NCBI GenBank assembly: GCA_033026295.1
Contig: CM065180.1
Span: 19,621,523 to 19,685,522, forward strand
Length of the DNA stretch: 64,000 bases
Direction: 5' to 3'
Source of the DNA: Channa striata
Taxonomy: Eukaryota; Chordata; Actinopteri; Anabantiformes; Channidae
Shown: positions 10,308-19,675 of the stretch, piece after piece
How positions within the stretch are numbered: position 1 is the stretch's first letter
Layout: every line of letters starts with the position of its first letter
Notes under the pieces: model-generated
The model's input: the letters and a program-made list of their open reading frames with translations, nothing else
The model's database searches: none
What the model was told of the DNA's origin: nothing
Position numbers and translations under genes: made by a program

Positions 10308-10741
10308 AGTCTCTGGCACAATAATAAACAGCAGAATCTTCAGTTTTCAGACTGTTCATCTGCAGAAACAGCTGCTGTCTGCTGTTGTCTCTGGAGAGGG
10401 TGAACTGGCCTTTCACTGACTGAGAGTAATATTTGCTGCTGCCACCAGCATCAGTAGCAACCCAGTCCAGTCCTTTTCCAGGAGCCTGTCTGATCCAGCC
10501 CATCCAGTTGCTACTGAATGACAGTCCAGATGTTGTACATGTTAATCTGTGAGATTCTCCAGGTCTTTTAACCACTGACTCAGATTCTGTCAGAGTCTGA
10601 GCATCAACACCTGTTAGAAAAAACAAAGAATTGATCATTGGTTTAGAATTGTTGATGTTTTAAATGCCTCTTTAAAATATGATTTCCATCTTCACCTGTC
10701 CAGCAGAGAGTCAACAGCAGCAGTCCTGTCCTACAGTCCAT
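10308..10741 (-). CDS. ighv: IGHV segment, family I, open
   Basis: Leader exon 10696-10741 (MDCRTGLLLLTLCWTG), V exon 10308-10610. FR1 DAQTLTESESVVKRPGESH; CDR1 region GLSFSSNWMG; FR2 WIRQAPGKGLDWVA with D in place of the usual E; CDR2 TDAGGSSK; FR3 uses QLFLQMNSLKTEDSAVYYC. RSS 10269-10307: CACAGTG, 23 bp, ACAAAAACT. Octamer variant 10811-10818. The inverted gene at 38249 is its closest relative, so a copy of this unit was inverted. Confidence 0.92.
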
Positions 10742-10859
10742 CATGTCCAACTGTGTGTCCACTGTCCTCTGTCAGACTCTCTGCAGACTGATAAGTAGAA
10801 AACATCAGAGTTTTGCATTGACTCCTCCTCACAGGGAGGATACAACTGGACTGCACATA

Positions 10860-11880
10860 CATTTCACTTCTTCTTTGGTGAAACTGAAATGAAGCTTCAT
10901 CTTTTTTCATTTATCATAACTGCCACAGCAAATCACAGAACAAAGATTTATGTAAAGTTGAGTCTCTGACAGCAGATCACTGACTTGAACAGCTCCTCAT
11001 ACCAACTCTGAGCAGGAGACAACTGGCTCTATCCGTCTTATTACTTTACAGAGGATTAAATTTACAGAGAATCTTTCTTCGTGGAAACGTGTCCGATGTA
11101 TAACAGTCCCACATGGTCCAGCAGTGAGGAGTCCTGGTTTTCAGCCAGGCAGCCCAGGAACACTTCAACTTTACCACTGAACCTTCCACACGGATTCAAT
11201 CCTGTCAGGCCTGAAGTGTGTGTTAATTCATTTGTTTTATTATTAAGCTAAATGATTCGTTTGAAAATGATAGTGATAATTATGTCACACGGGTTTTTCC
11301 TGTTTGGTGTTTGTTCAAACAATAAGCATGAGCAGCACCTTAGGTAGGAACCTTCATGCAGCCCGGTTGTTTTTGGGGGACACTTCCGGCCGCCCTCAGT
11401 CTGGAGGATGAACTGAGCTCCGTGCTGTCATTGCTGCTCCACCTTACCTGTGTTTCCAGGTTAGTATTTGCTTGGAAACAGCCAGAAACTTCCTCTAAAT
11501 CTTCCATCTTTGTGAGCCAAGTGCAATGAAGCTGTTTGAATGTGACTTTTGGAGATTTACGACAAGTTTCCGAGTTTGTCTGTACAGGTGTAGGACTGCA
11601 GCGGGTTTCACCTGAGTGTTGTCTTGCAGGCAGCTCGCTAATGGAGTTGGTCTCGCACTGTGTGATGATGCAGCTTCTGTGGACTTACTGACACTGAAAA
11701 GCTCTTATTAACTTACTTTGCTCCGCTTTTGAGAATGTTTATGACAGTTCAGAGTTTTGATACTTGGGTCCAAATAAAAGTGCTTTAGTCCAGTAAAGTC
11801 AAACAGCTGCAGGTAGTTTGCTGAAGTGCAGTCGAGTAACACTGTGAATTACAGCATGTGATGATAGTATGAATGTTCCT
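10860..11880. repeat. Non-V duplicated block with a GC-rich core
   Basis: About 900-1000 bp upstream of the 10308 gene recur almost base for base at 41330-42350, upstream of the 40791 gene. The core near 11370-11460 (cacttccggccgccctcagt) is GC-rich amid AT-rich flanks. No long conserved frame and no V motif are visible. It may derive from a promoter or 5' exon of an unrelated gene, but I cannot name it. Bases 11870-12130 also match 16850-17110. Confidence 0.6.
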
Positions 11881-12306
11881 GAATTTAAAAACAAACTGTT
11901 ACTGTAAACTGTTAATGCTTAAAATATAAATTAATGTCAAAGAGGTAAATTCTTGTAGAACAGGAGACGTCATTATAATTGTTTTGGGTTAATTTAAACA
12001 TGATCATGTACATTTTTTTTCCTGCATCTTTAATGAACTTCATGGAAGAAATGTCCAAACACTGACAGGTTTTCTTATTGTCTCCTGCTGGTTTAAATTG
12101 TCTAAAGTCACTTTGCTGCTGAAAGAGTCTCATTCTATTTTAAAATTCTTCTTTTCTGAATATTTGTAATGTGTAATGTCACACGTCGCAACACTGCGAT
12201 ATTACTTTTTCATGTAAATAACTTCTTTATTATTTAGAGTTGATAAGTCTGGATGATGAACAACTGTAGGTTTTTGTGCAGCTGTTCAACCTCCTGTGTC
12301 ACTGTG

Positions 12307-12738
12307 TCTGTCGAGCACAATAATAAACAGCAGAATCTTCAGTTTTCAGACTGTTCATCTGCAGATACACCTGCTGTCTGCTGTTGTCTCTGGAGACGGT
12401 GAACCGGCCTCGGACTGACTGAGAGTAGTAGATGTTAGCACTGTTATAGCTGATACGAGCGACCCACTCCAGTCCTTTACCTGGAGCCTGTCTGACCCAG
12501 TTCATAGCATAGTCACTGAATGTGAATCCAGATCCAGTACAGGTCAGTCTGTGAGATTCTGCAGGTCTTTTAACAACTGGTTCAGATTCTGTCAGAGTCT
12601 GAGCATCAACACCTAGAAGGAGAAGAACAAGAAGTGAAACTTCCATCTGTGATATTTCAGTAGTTTGTAGTTAAATGAAGTGTAAGTGTCACCTGTCCAG
12701 CAGAGAGTCAACAGCAACAGTCCTGTCCTACAGTCCAT
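12307..12738 (-). CDS. ighv: IGHV segment, family I, open
   Basis: Leader exon 12693-12738 (MDCRTGLLLLTLCWTG), V exon 12307-12612. FR1 DAQTLTESEPVVKRPAESH, CDR1 region GFTFSDYAMN, FR2 WVRQAPGKGLEWVA, CDR2 ISYNSANI, FR3 ending AVYYCARQ. The RSS at 12269-12306 has a 22-bp spacer. Octamer variant at 12811-12818. The leader intron contains an in-frame ATG whose reading MEVSLLVLLLLG runs through the polypyrimidine tract into the V exon (see findings). Confidence 0.92.
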
Positions 12739-12819
12739 CATGTTCAACTGTGTGTCCACTGTTTTCTCACGTCCTGTCTGCAGACACATAAGTAGAGGTG
12801 GAAGACTGAGTTTTGCATG

Positions 12820-13354
12820 AGCTCCTCCTCTCATGGAGCAGACTGGGTTTGACCTTGAGTTTGTAAGATGTGTTTCAGATACGTTGGTGTTAATTCTGAA
12901 CATAACGTTGACCTCTGACCTTGTCTCATTATTTTATATGTCAGTAACTGACAGAAGTTCACAGGGTCTAAGCTTGATAATGTTTGATTTGCTAAAGCTG
13001 GAAATTTGAATCTGAATAGTATTTTTGTTATTGATGATTGAGAAATTTGCCTTGTCTTTTGATTTTAACAGTTTAGATACTTATAAACTAATATAGTAAA
13101 ATAACGATAAACAAGAATTTTGCCTCTGATTTTTCTAAATTACGTCATATATTCATAGACTATAACTACATAATTGATTCCCCAAAAGTGCTTGAAGCTG
13201 AAGCCTGGTCATAACAAAGTGCTACGAAAAATGACCACACACTAGCTTCCATAATTTATTTTTATGACTCAAATGATTGACTACTATATTTGTATTATTG
13301 AACGTATTTAACATTACTAATAAATCATAGTATTCTAATTATGAACTTCAATCT
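12820..13354. repeat. V upstream flank duplicated at 43.8-44.3 kb
   Basis: From the octamer region up to about 13353 the sequence matches 43790-44300. The match ends exactly where the LINE begins here. At 43.8 kb the flank has no V gene of its own beside it. Confidence 0.6.
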
Positions 13355-13988
13355 AGCCACAGGGGTTGCAAGCCAGTAACTTCTGTGCCGGTCCCAAGCC
13401 CGGATAAATAGAGAGGGTTGAGACAGGAAGGGCATCCGGCGTAAAATTTTGCCAAGTACAACCATGCGAGTCATCCATACCACTTTCATACCGGATCGGT
13501 CGAGGCCCGGGTCAACAACGACCGCCACCGGTGCTGTTAACCTTCAGGGTGCCGGTGGAAATGGGACTACTGTTGGTCGAAGAAGGAGAGGAGGCAGAAG
13601 GGTTCGTGGTCAGAGAGAGAAGGGGAAAGGCAGGAGCTTAGATCTGAGAGTAGGGACACTTAACGTGGGAACAATGATAGGGAAAGGCAGACAGCTGGCA
13701 GACATGATGGAGAGAAGGAAGGTAGATGTACTGTGTGTGCAGGAGACGAGGTGGAAGGGCAGCAAAGCACGTAGTATTGGAGGAGGATACAAACTGTTCT
13801 ACCATGGTGTGGATAGGAAGAGAAACGGAGTAGGAGTGATCCTGAAGGGGGAGTTTGTGAACAATGTTCTAGAGGTGAAAAGAGTCTCAGACAGGGTGAT
13901 GAGCCTAAAGCTAGAAATCGAAGGGGTGATGGTGAACGTAGTCAGTGGGTATGCTCCACAAGTTGGCTGTGAGTTAGAAGAGAAAGAG
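13355..13988 (+). mobile_element. RTE-like LINE, 5' fragment with endonuclease
   Basis: The open frame from 13449 encodes an apurinic-type endonuclease of the EEP fold. Landmarks are TLNVGTM (start of the domain), VLCVQETRWKG with the catalytic Glu, YHGVDRKRNGVGVIL and VVSGYAPQVG. The upstream text (aggaagggcatccggcgtaa) matches the 5' region common to fish RTE/BovB-like elements. The element is cut off after about 180 residues and continues straight into an IGHV fragment at about 13990, so reverse transcriptase is missing and the copy is dead. Confidence 0.75.
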
Positions 13989-13989
13989 A

Positions 13990-14112
13990 GATTCTGTCCA
14001 TTCAGACTCAGTGTCGTACTGGACGTTTCTATGGTCATATTGAACTTGTTTTTAAATGAACCACTGTACTCTGTCCAATCAGCTCCAGTCCTTTTCCGTG
14101 GATCCAGTCTGT
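13990..14112 (-). pseudogene. ighv: IGHV fragment, FR2-FR3
   Basis: Reads as worn FR3 and FR2 of a family II-like V (KNKFNMTIET-like, then GLELIG), without RSS, FR1 or leader. It abuts the LINE fragment and shares its downstream 170 bp with the blocks at 3.1 and 46.8 kb. Confidence 0.55.
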
Positions 14113-14321
14113 CCAGTAGCTGCCCTAAGAAATAGACTAAAATCAGCCAATGTTTTGGTTTTACTCAACATTTTTCAGTCCTGATTATTCAGACTGATCA
14201 GCAATATCCTTTATGTGGGACAAATATTTGTTGGATTCTGTTTTTACTTATAACTTGGATCATGTTTGGAACGACTAATGTAGGTTTTTGTACAGCTGAT
14301 CAACCAACTTCAGTCACTGTG

Positions 14322-14748
14322 AGGCTCTCGAGCACAATAATAAACAGCAGAATCTTCAGGCTGGACATTCTGTCCAATTAGTGTCAGTGTCTTACTGGAA
14401 GATTCTATGGTGATACTGAATGTGTTTTTTAATGAATCTTTGTAGTACCTTGCATATCCAATATGTGCACCTCCAATCCACTCCAGTCCTTTTCCTGCAG
14501 CTTGTCTGATCCAGTGTGTGCGAGATTCACTCACAGAATAAGAGACCTGACAGGTGATGGACAGACGTTGACCTGGCTGCACAGTCACAGACTCTGGCTG
14601 TGTCAACTCTTCACACTTCACACCTGTTAAAAGAAGAACATGAAATGAAATATCACGTTATGCTGCAAAAAACCTCATGACTTTGTCAAATCCAGAGAGA
14701 CTCACAGGATCCAGCTGCCAACAGCAGCAGCAGAGCTACAGAGAACAT
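14322..14748 (-). CDS. ighv: IGHV segment, family II body with family I 3' end, open
   Basis: Leader exon 14706-14748 (MFSVALLLLLAAGS), V exon 14322-14623. FR1 KCEELTQPESVTVQPGQRL, CDR1 SVSESRTH, FR2 WIRQAAGKGLEWIGG, CDR2 HIGYAR, FR3 FSITIESSSKTLTLIGQNVQ. The last codons (EDSAVYYCARE), the RSS (14283-14321, CACAGTG, 23 bp, ACAAAAACC) and the 3' flank are those of a family I gene such as 47169. The octamer is mutated to gtttgaat (14829-14836). A TATA-like ATATAAAAG lies at 14796-14804. The frame is open, but promoter strength is doubtful. Confidence 0.88.
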
Positions 14749-14839
14749 GGTTTACAGTGACGTGACGTGAAGTCCACAGACAGTCTGATGTGAAGCTTTT
14801 ATATCTGAGTGACAGGAAACATCAGTGAGTTTGAATAAC

Positions 14840-15470
14840 TGCAACCAACAGAAGATCCTGCTGTTATTATGTTCACAATCTGATTTACATTTGCAGTAAT
14901 AATTTTATTACAAAGTCGACACTTTTTTCACCTGATAACAAGAAAACTTGTGTTTACATTTATAATAATAATATTATTAAATACAAATATGAAATTACAG
15001 ACTAGATAATTTCTACATAATAATAAAATTATCAATAGACACTGTTAAGACCATTTTTCTTAAAGACCAACTTTTATCTATGTGCTCAGGAAAAACGAAT
15101 GTCAAAAAGCATTTTTACTATGTCTGTATCTTTCTTACGAAAGTCGTCTCCTTTTGTTCTGCCAAACAATAAACTCAAAAAATAACAAATAACAAAATAA
15201 CAAAATGCATTTTATGTTCTTTGCCCCTTTTAAAAATGTAAAGATAAAATGCTGCATCTTAACTGGTCACTGAGACATTTTCTCTTTGAGGACATTATAT
15301 TTCACACAGTTTTCTGTCTTAATTAAACCAAATGTTCCAAGTTTTGGCTTTTTCCAAGAATTTGATCTCATCATTAAGAGTCATTATTGTTTAAAAACCC
15401 CAATAAACAGGAAGTCACAAACCATAAAACCAGCTGTTTTTTCAATGTGCACAATCGTTGACATGGTCTC
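14840..15470. repeat. Duplicated intergenic block (copy at 33.9-34.5 kb)
   Basis: The stretch between the family II and family III units closely matches 33915-34490. Differences are small indels in AT-rich tracts. The open frame 15286-15510 and its twin 34300-34524 lie here, but neither has a domain and both include the CTCF-like motif. I do not regard them as genes. Confidence 0.6.
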
Positions 15471-15473
15471 ATG

Positions 15474-15487
15474 CTGCCATCTATGGG
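15474..15487 (-). promoter_or_regulatory. CTCF-like motif 22 bp from RSS
   Basis: The minus strand reads CCCATAGATGGCAG, 12 of 14 matches to CCASYAGRKGGCRS, same orientation as the V gene, 22 bp beyond the nonamer. Confidence 0.45.
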
Positions 15488-15548
15488 TCACCAGGAAGAT
15501 TAAACATTAAGTTTCTGTAAATCTTCTCTGCTTCCTTGAACCAGTGTG

Positions 15549-16012
15549 TGTCTCTGACACAGTAAGACACAGTCGAGTCCTCTGTCTTTAAGTTGGACAG
15601 TGTCAGATATGTCATGCTGTTGCTGTCGTCTCTGGTGATTTCTATCCGTCCTTTCAGACTGCTGGCATAACCATAGCTGGTTCCACTATATCTATATCCC
15701 ATCCATTCCAGTCCTTTTCCTGCAGCTTGTCTGATCCAGTGCATAGTAAAGCTGCTAAACGTGAAACCAGATCCTCTGCAGGACAGACTCAGAGTCTCTC
15801 CAGGCTTTTTCACGACTGAACTGGGAGGAATGGACTCCATACTCTGACCTGAACAACCTGATGAAAAGATGGAAACAACAGGACAACATGAAATCATCAT
15901 CTGGGAATGTTTGTGACTGACCCAAAGTCATTTTTCTCTTAAAAATATAGATTGAGCAGAACTTACAGGTGAGAGAGAGAACAAGCAGCAGCAGAGTGAG
16001 TGTGTTGATCAT
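15549..16012 (-). CDS. ighv: IGHV segment, family III, open, promoter replaced
   Basis: Leader exon 15967-16012 (MINTLTLLLLVLSLTC), V exon 15549-15857. FR1 SMESIPPSSVVKKPGETLSL, CDR1 region GFTFSSFTMH, FR2 WIRQAAGKGLEWMG, CDR2 YSGTSYG, FR3 ending STVSYCVRD (YSYC instead of YYYC, cysteine kept). RSS 15510-15548: CACACTG, 23 bp, ACAGAAACT. Family III upstream homology stops about 20 bp above the ATG and no octamer is near; the sequence there comes from another V unit. Its duplicate is at 34563. Confidence 0.86.
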
Positions 16013-16154
16013 CCTGAGGCTGGAGATGTGTGATGCAGTTTTATCAGCACATTTTAATGTTATTTACTGTAGTAATATTCCTCTGAACTTGTTCCTCCTG
16101 TCGGCTTTGTCCAAGTGTTCACACACTGAAGGATGTTGTGATGCTGGTGGTTCA

Positions 16155-16275
16155 TGTTCCCTCTGACACAGTAAGACACAGCAGAGTCCTTGAAGAGTCC
16201 ACATTGATGCTGAACTCGGTCTTTAGTGAATCTTTGCAGTATCATTCATGCAAAGATCCATTTCAGCCCAATCCA
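16155..16275 (-). pseudogene. ighv: IGHV relic, FR2-FR3 with internal deletion
   Basis: Minus strand gives a worn FR2 (GLKWI), a few FR3 codons (FTKDRVQH) and DSAVSYCVRG. Most of FR3 is missing and the frame is broken. A parallel copy lies at 35180-35310. Confidence 0.6.
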
Positions 16276-16534
16276 AGATCCACACTGTAAAAAAAAACAT
16301 TTTTGTAAAGAGAAAAATTTTGCAAAATGACAAATTCAATGAATCCCACAGGGTCCATAAAACACAGTTTATGGTGAAACTGACAGTCTGATGTGTTTGT
16401 AGCTGAAGGAATCTAACAAACTTTAATACATTTAAATGTATTAAAGATCGATAACTAGAGCCAATACAAGAGTGTTTAGTTTGAATGTACATTAGGAATG
16501 AGTGTTCCCAGTTATTGTGAGAAATAGAGGAAGT

Positions 16535-16743
16535 AGTTTTTGTCCTATTATTATTATTATTATTGTTATTAGAGATTACACAGTTAGAATCATTATTGCT
16601 TTCTTGAAACATTTTCAGTCTTGTTTACAGTGTATAGAATTCATTCATGGTCTGAGGCTCCCAAAAAAAACTGCAAAATAACTGTGATGAACAGAGAGAC
16701 TCACAGGATCCAGCTGCAAACAGCAGCAGGAAACATGTTTCAT
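16535..16743 (-). pseudogene. ighv: V-less unit: RSS nonamer and leader without V exon
   Basis: A family I type nonamer (ACAAAAACT, 16535-16543) is followed by a TTA microsatellite, then by DNA matching the 3' flank of the 42705 gene, then by a broken family II leader (16705-16736, copy of the one at 4-42). No V exon lies between. In the duplicate block the nonamer at 35563 belongs to a complete gene, so this copy lost its V exon by deletion. Confidence 0.6.
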
Positions 16744-16789
16744 GGAGAAACTGATGTGAACGTCACTGACAGTCTGCGGTGAAGGTTTT

Positions 16790-17320
16790 ATAGCCGAGGA
16801 ATAAGGCGGCTCACTGAGTTTGAATATACAAACTGAGCTGTAACATTCTGAAAATGTTCCTGAATTTAAAAACAAACTGTTACTGTAAACTGTTAATGCT
16901 TCAAATAAAAATTCATGTCAAAGACCTAAATTATTGTAGAACAGCAGACGTAATTATAATTTTTTTAGGTTAATTTAAACATGATCATGTACATTTTTTT
17001 TCCTACATCTTTAATGAACTTCATGGAAGAAATGTCCAAAGATTGACAGGTTTTCTTATTGTCTCCTGCTGGTTTAAATTGTCTAAAGTCACTTTGCTGC
17101 TGAAAGAGTCTGAATATTTGTAATGTGTAATGTCAATAGAATTGAAAAAAATGAACACCAACATGTATCTGGGACTCTGAGATTTCTGTGCATTGTTATT
17201 TGATTTTGACTGAAAACATGGTTAAAAAACAACCTGCAATATTGCGAAGATGCTCCTTCATGTAAATAAATTCTTTATTATTTAGAGTCTATTAGTCTGG
17301 ATGATGATCAGCTGCTGAAG
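16790..17320. repeat. Duplicated upstream flank
   Basis: Matches 11870-12130 and parts of 40450-40700 (around gacaggttttcttattgtct). No gene seen. Confidence 0.5.
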
Positions 17321-17327
17321 CAACTTC

Positions 17328-17632
17328 AGTAACTGTAAGTCTCTGGAACAATAATAAACAGCAGAATCTTCAGTTTTCAGACTGTTCATCTGCAGATACA
17401 CCTGCTGTCTGCTGTTGTCTGTGGAGATGGTGAACCGGCCTTTCACTGAGTTTGAGTAGTAGATGCTGCCACCACTGCTGATACGAGCGACCCACTCCAG
17501 TCCTTTTCCAATTTCCTGTTGACCCAGTTCATGTAATAGTCACTGAATGTGAATCCAGATCCAGTACAGGTCAGTCTGTGAGATTCTCCAGGTCTTTTAA
17601 CAACTGGTTCAGATTCTGACAGGAGTATCAAC
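17328..17632 (-). pseudogene. ighv: IGHV segment, family I, two frameshifts
   Basis: Recognisable FR1 to FR3 (SESEPVVKRPGESHRLTC, GFTFSDYYMNWV, RDNSRQQVYLQMNSLKTED in another frame). One base is lost in FR2 after NWV, and the start of FR1 has lost bases so that GVD is out of frame with SESEP. The heptamer is changed to TACAGTT and no leader exon follows. Non-functional by four criteria. Confidence 0.85.
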
Positions 17633-17905
17633 ACCTGTCAAGATACACTAGTCAGCTGTCAGCCTGTTGAAGACAGATTTTTGTCAAAATTAACAAATGT
17701 CTGATTGTTATGGTGACACTTTGGCAGAGTTTAATATCTCATTAATTCCTGACCATTGTAGAGATTAATTTCGTGACCGTTTCATTTCTGTTAATCTTCT
17801 GAACTGGTCTGAAGTCATTAATGGTCTTAGAGCTCCTCCTCTGGTGTCTTCTGATACAAGCACTGAGAGTTTTTGTTCAGTGGTTCAACCTCCTGTGTCA
17901 CTGTG

Positions 17906-18329
17906 AGTCTCTGGAACAATAATAATCAGCAGAATCTTCAGTTTTCAGACTGTTCATCTGCAGATACACCTGCTGTCTGCTGTTGTCTCTGGAGACGGTG
18001 AACCGGCCTTTGAATGAGTCTGAGTAGAAGATGCTGCCACTGCTATAAATCATTGTGATCCACTCCAGTCCTTTTCCAGGAGCCTGTCTGATCCAGCTCA
18101 TCCAGTTGTCACTGAATCCTGAGTATGTGCAGGTCAGTCTGTGGGATTCTCCAGGTCTTTTAATCACTGGTTCAGACTCAGTCAGTGTTTGAGCCTCAGA
18201 ACCTGTAAACATTCCAATAACTCATGAACTACTGAAATATACGTGTGTCGTCTTAATAACAGGAGGTTTGTCCTAAAAAAGCAGTTCTTGTTCTTACCTG
18301 AGCAGTTAGTCGACAAGACGAGAACGACA
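17906..18329 (-). pseudogene. ighv: IGHV segment, family Ib, open V exon but start codon deleted
   Basis: V exon 17906-18202 is fully open (SEAQTLTESEPVIKRPGESH, CDR1 GFSDNWMS, FR3 ending ADYYCSRD), with RSS 17868-17905 (CACAGTG, 22 bp, ACAAAAACT). The leader exon keeps only its 3' half, VLVLSTNCSG at 18298-18329. It then jumps to DNA that in the duplicate at 25.4 kb lies about 330 bp further upstream. That deletion removed ATG, TATA region and octamer. It could still donate sequence but should not be transcribed normally. Confidence 0.82.
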
Positions 18330-18593
18330 GTCTAACGTAAAGTAAAATTATTGTTTTAATTTTAAATGAAACATTTATTGAAATAAATAGACATTCTATT
18401 TCATTGTGTGGAATTCTACAACTTCAGTTCTAGCTTTAATTCATGAATCGATGTTTTAGCAGATATAATATAACTTGTGTAACTTTACAGGTAAATGTTG
18501 AGCATCAACCATTAATACAGTTTCTAAATCTGCCCCTTTGTTCTGCAGTGAACTGCTCCTGAGATTATTGATGGTCTGAGGCTTCAGGTAACA

Positions 18594-18756
18594 AGTGTTG
18601 ACCTGGCTGCACAGTCACAGAGTCGGACTGTGTCGACTGTTCACACTTCACACCTGTGGAGACAAACCTGGAGGATATTGAATCAGTGTCATAATGTGCT
18701 GTGATGATTCTGTCCGTGTCTGTGGGATCCAGCAGCAGCAGAGCTACAGAGAACAT
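18594..18756 (-). pseudogene. ighv: IGHV relic, family II leader plus start of FR1
   Basis: A leader MFSVALLLLDPTD and a short FR1 (VKCEQSTQSDSVTVQPGQ) end abruptly at about 18594. No FR2, FR3 or RSS. A twin lies at 26431-26593, and FR1 alone recurs at 29886-29971. Confidence 0.75.
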
Positions 18757-18759
18757 GAT

Positions 18760-19595
18760 TGGTGTTGAAGATGATCCGATGGAATCAGCATGATATCGAG
18801 TGTTTGTAGCAGACTTTGCATAGAGAACCACACTGACACATTAATAATCACCTACAGTTGGAGAAAAATGTTCTTTTTACACATTTCATTTTTTAGTTAT
18901 GTTTTTACAATTAAAAGTTTTTAATGTGTCTTAACATAACTTGAAAATCCCTATATGAGACAAGACTGTCTATTGTTCCAGTGTGACATGTTTAAATGAC
19001 TTATGACTGTAATGATGATTAATGATGATTTAATACATTTTACATTGTGGCCTGTTTCTTGGATTTTATCCATAGACAGAACTTTGATTCAATTTAAAAT
19101 ATTTGATTAGTAAATACAGTTGTGATGTTCAACATGAAGGTTTTTGTTCTGTTGTTTAATGTCTGTCCATCACTATGCAGAGTTCATGTAATTTTATCTG
19201 ATACAGCGTGTTTATTGCTAATGATTTAAATGTTATTAACTGACATAACATTTATTAATTCTTGCTTTATTTGTCATCTGAACATTAGGAGCCTTTATGT
19301 TTTCTGCACAGCAGCATTTGGTGGGTCATCAGCAAAGTGGAAATGACATGAATCAATTCATCCACCGTCTCAACCACTTCTCCTGTTTAGGGCTGCAAAG
19401 GCCTGAAGTCTGTCCCAGCGTCAGTGAGAAAAAGGTTCAGTGTGACATGAATAAATGTTTAAATAGTTTCTTGACACTTGCTAGAATTTGATCTGATCAT
19501 TAAGAGTCATTGTTGCTGAAAAAACCCCAATAAACAGGAAGTCACAAACCCTAACACCAGCTGTTTTTTCAATGTGCACAATCGTTGACATGGTC
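18760..19595. repeat. Duplicated intergenic block (copy at 26.6-27.45 kb)
   Basis: Nearly collinear with 26600-27450, including the open frame 19297-19491 and its twin 27146-27340 (64 codons, starting MFSAQQHLVGHQ). Those frames are conserved only because the DNA is duplicated. No domain or splice context supports a gene. Confidence 0.6.
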
Positions 19596-19600
19596 TCATG

Positions 19601-19614
19601 CTGCCATCTGTGGG
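19601..19614 (-). promoter_or_regulatory. CTCF-like motif 22 bp from RSS
   Basis: The minus strand reads CCCACAGATGGCAG, 12 of 14 matches to the CTCF core, placed and oriented exactly as in the other family III genes. Confidence 0.45.
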
Positions 19615-19675
19615 TCACCAGGAAGATTAAACATTAAGTTTTTGTAAATCCTCTCTGCTTCTTTCAACCACTGTG

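Noticed and set aside
11640..11700. Small plus frame starting MELVSHCVMMQLLW in the duplicated GC-core block
   Set aside because: Only 16 codons; conserved because the block is duplicated, with no supporting context.
16223..16612. Minus frame with an Asn run
   Set aside because: The run is a TTA/ATT microsatellite; the rest reads through V relics and flank.
19297..19491. 64-codon frame conserved with 27146-27340
   Set aside because: The whole surrounding block is duplicated, so conservation says nothing about coding; no domain, no splice or start context.
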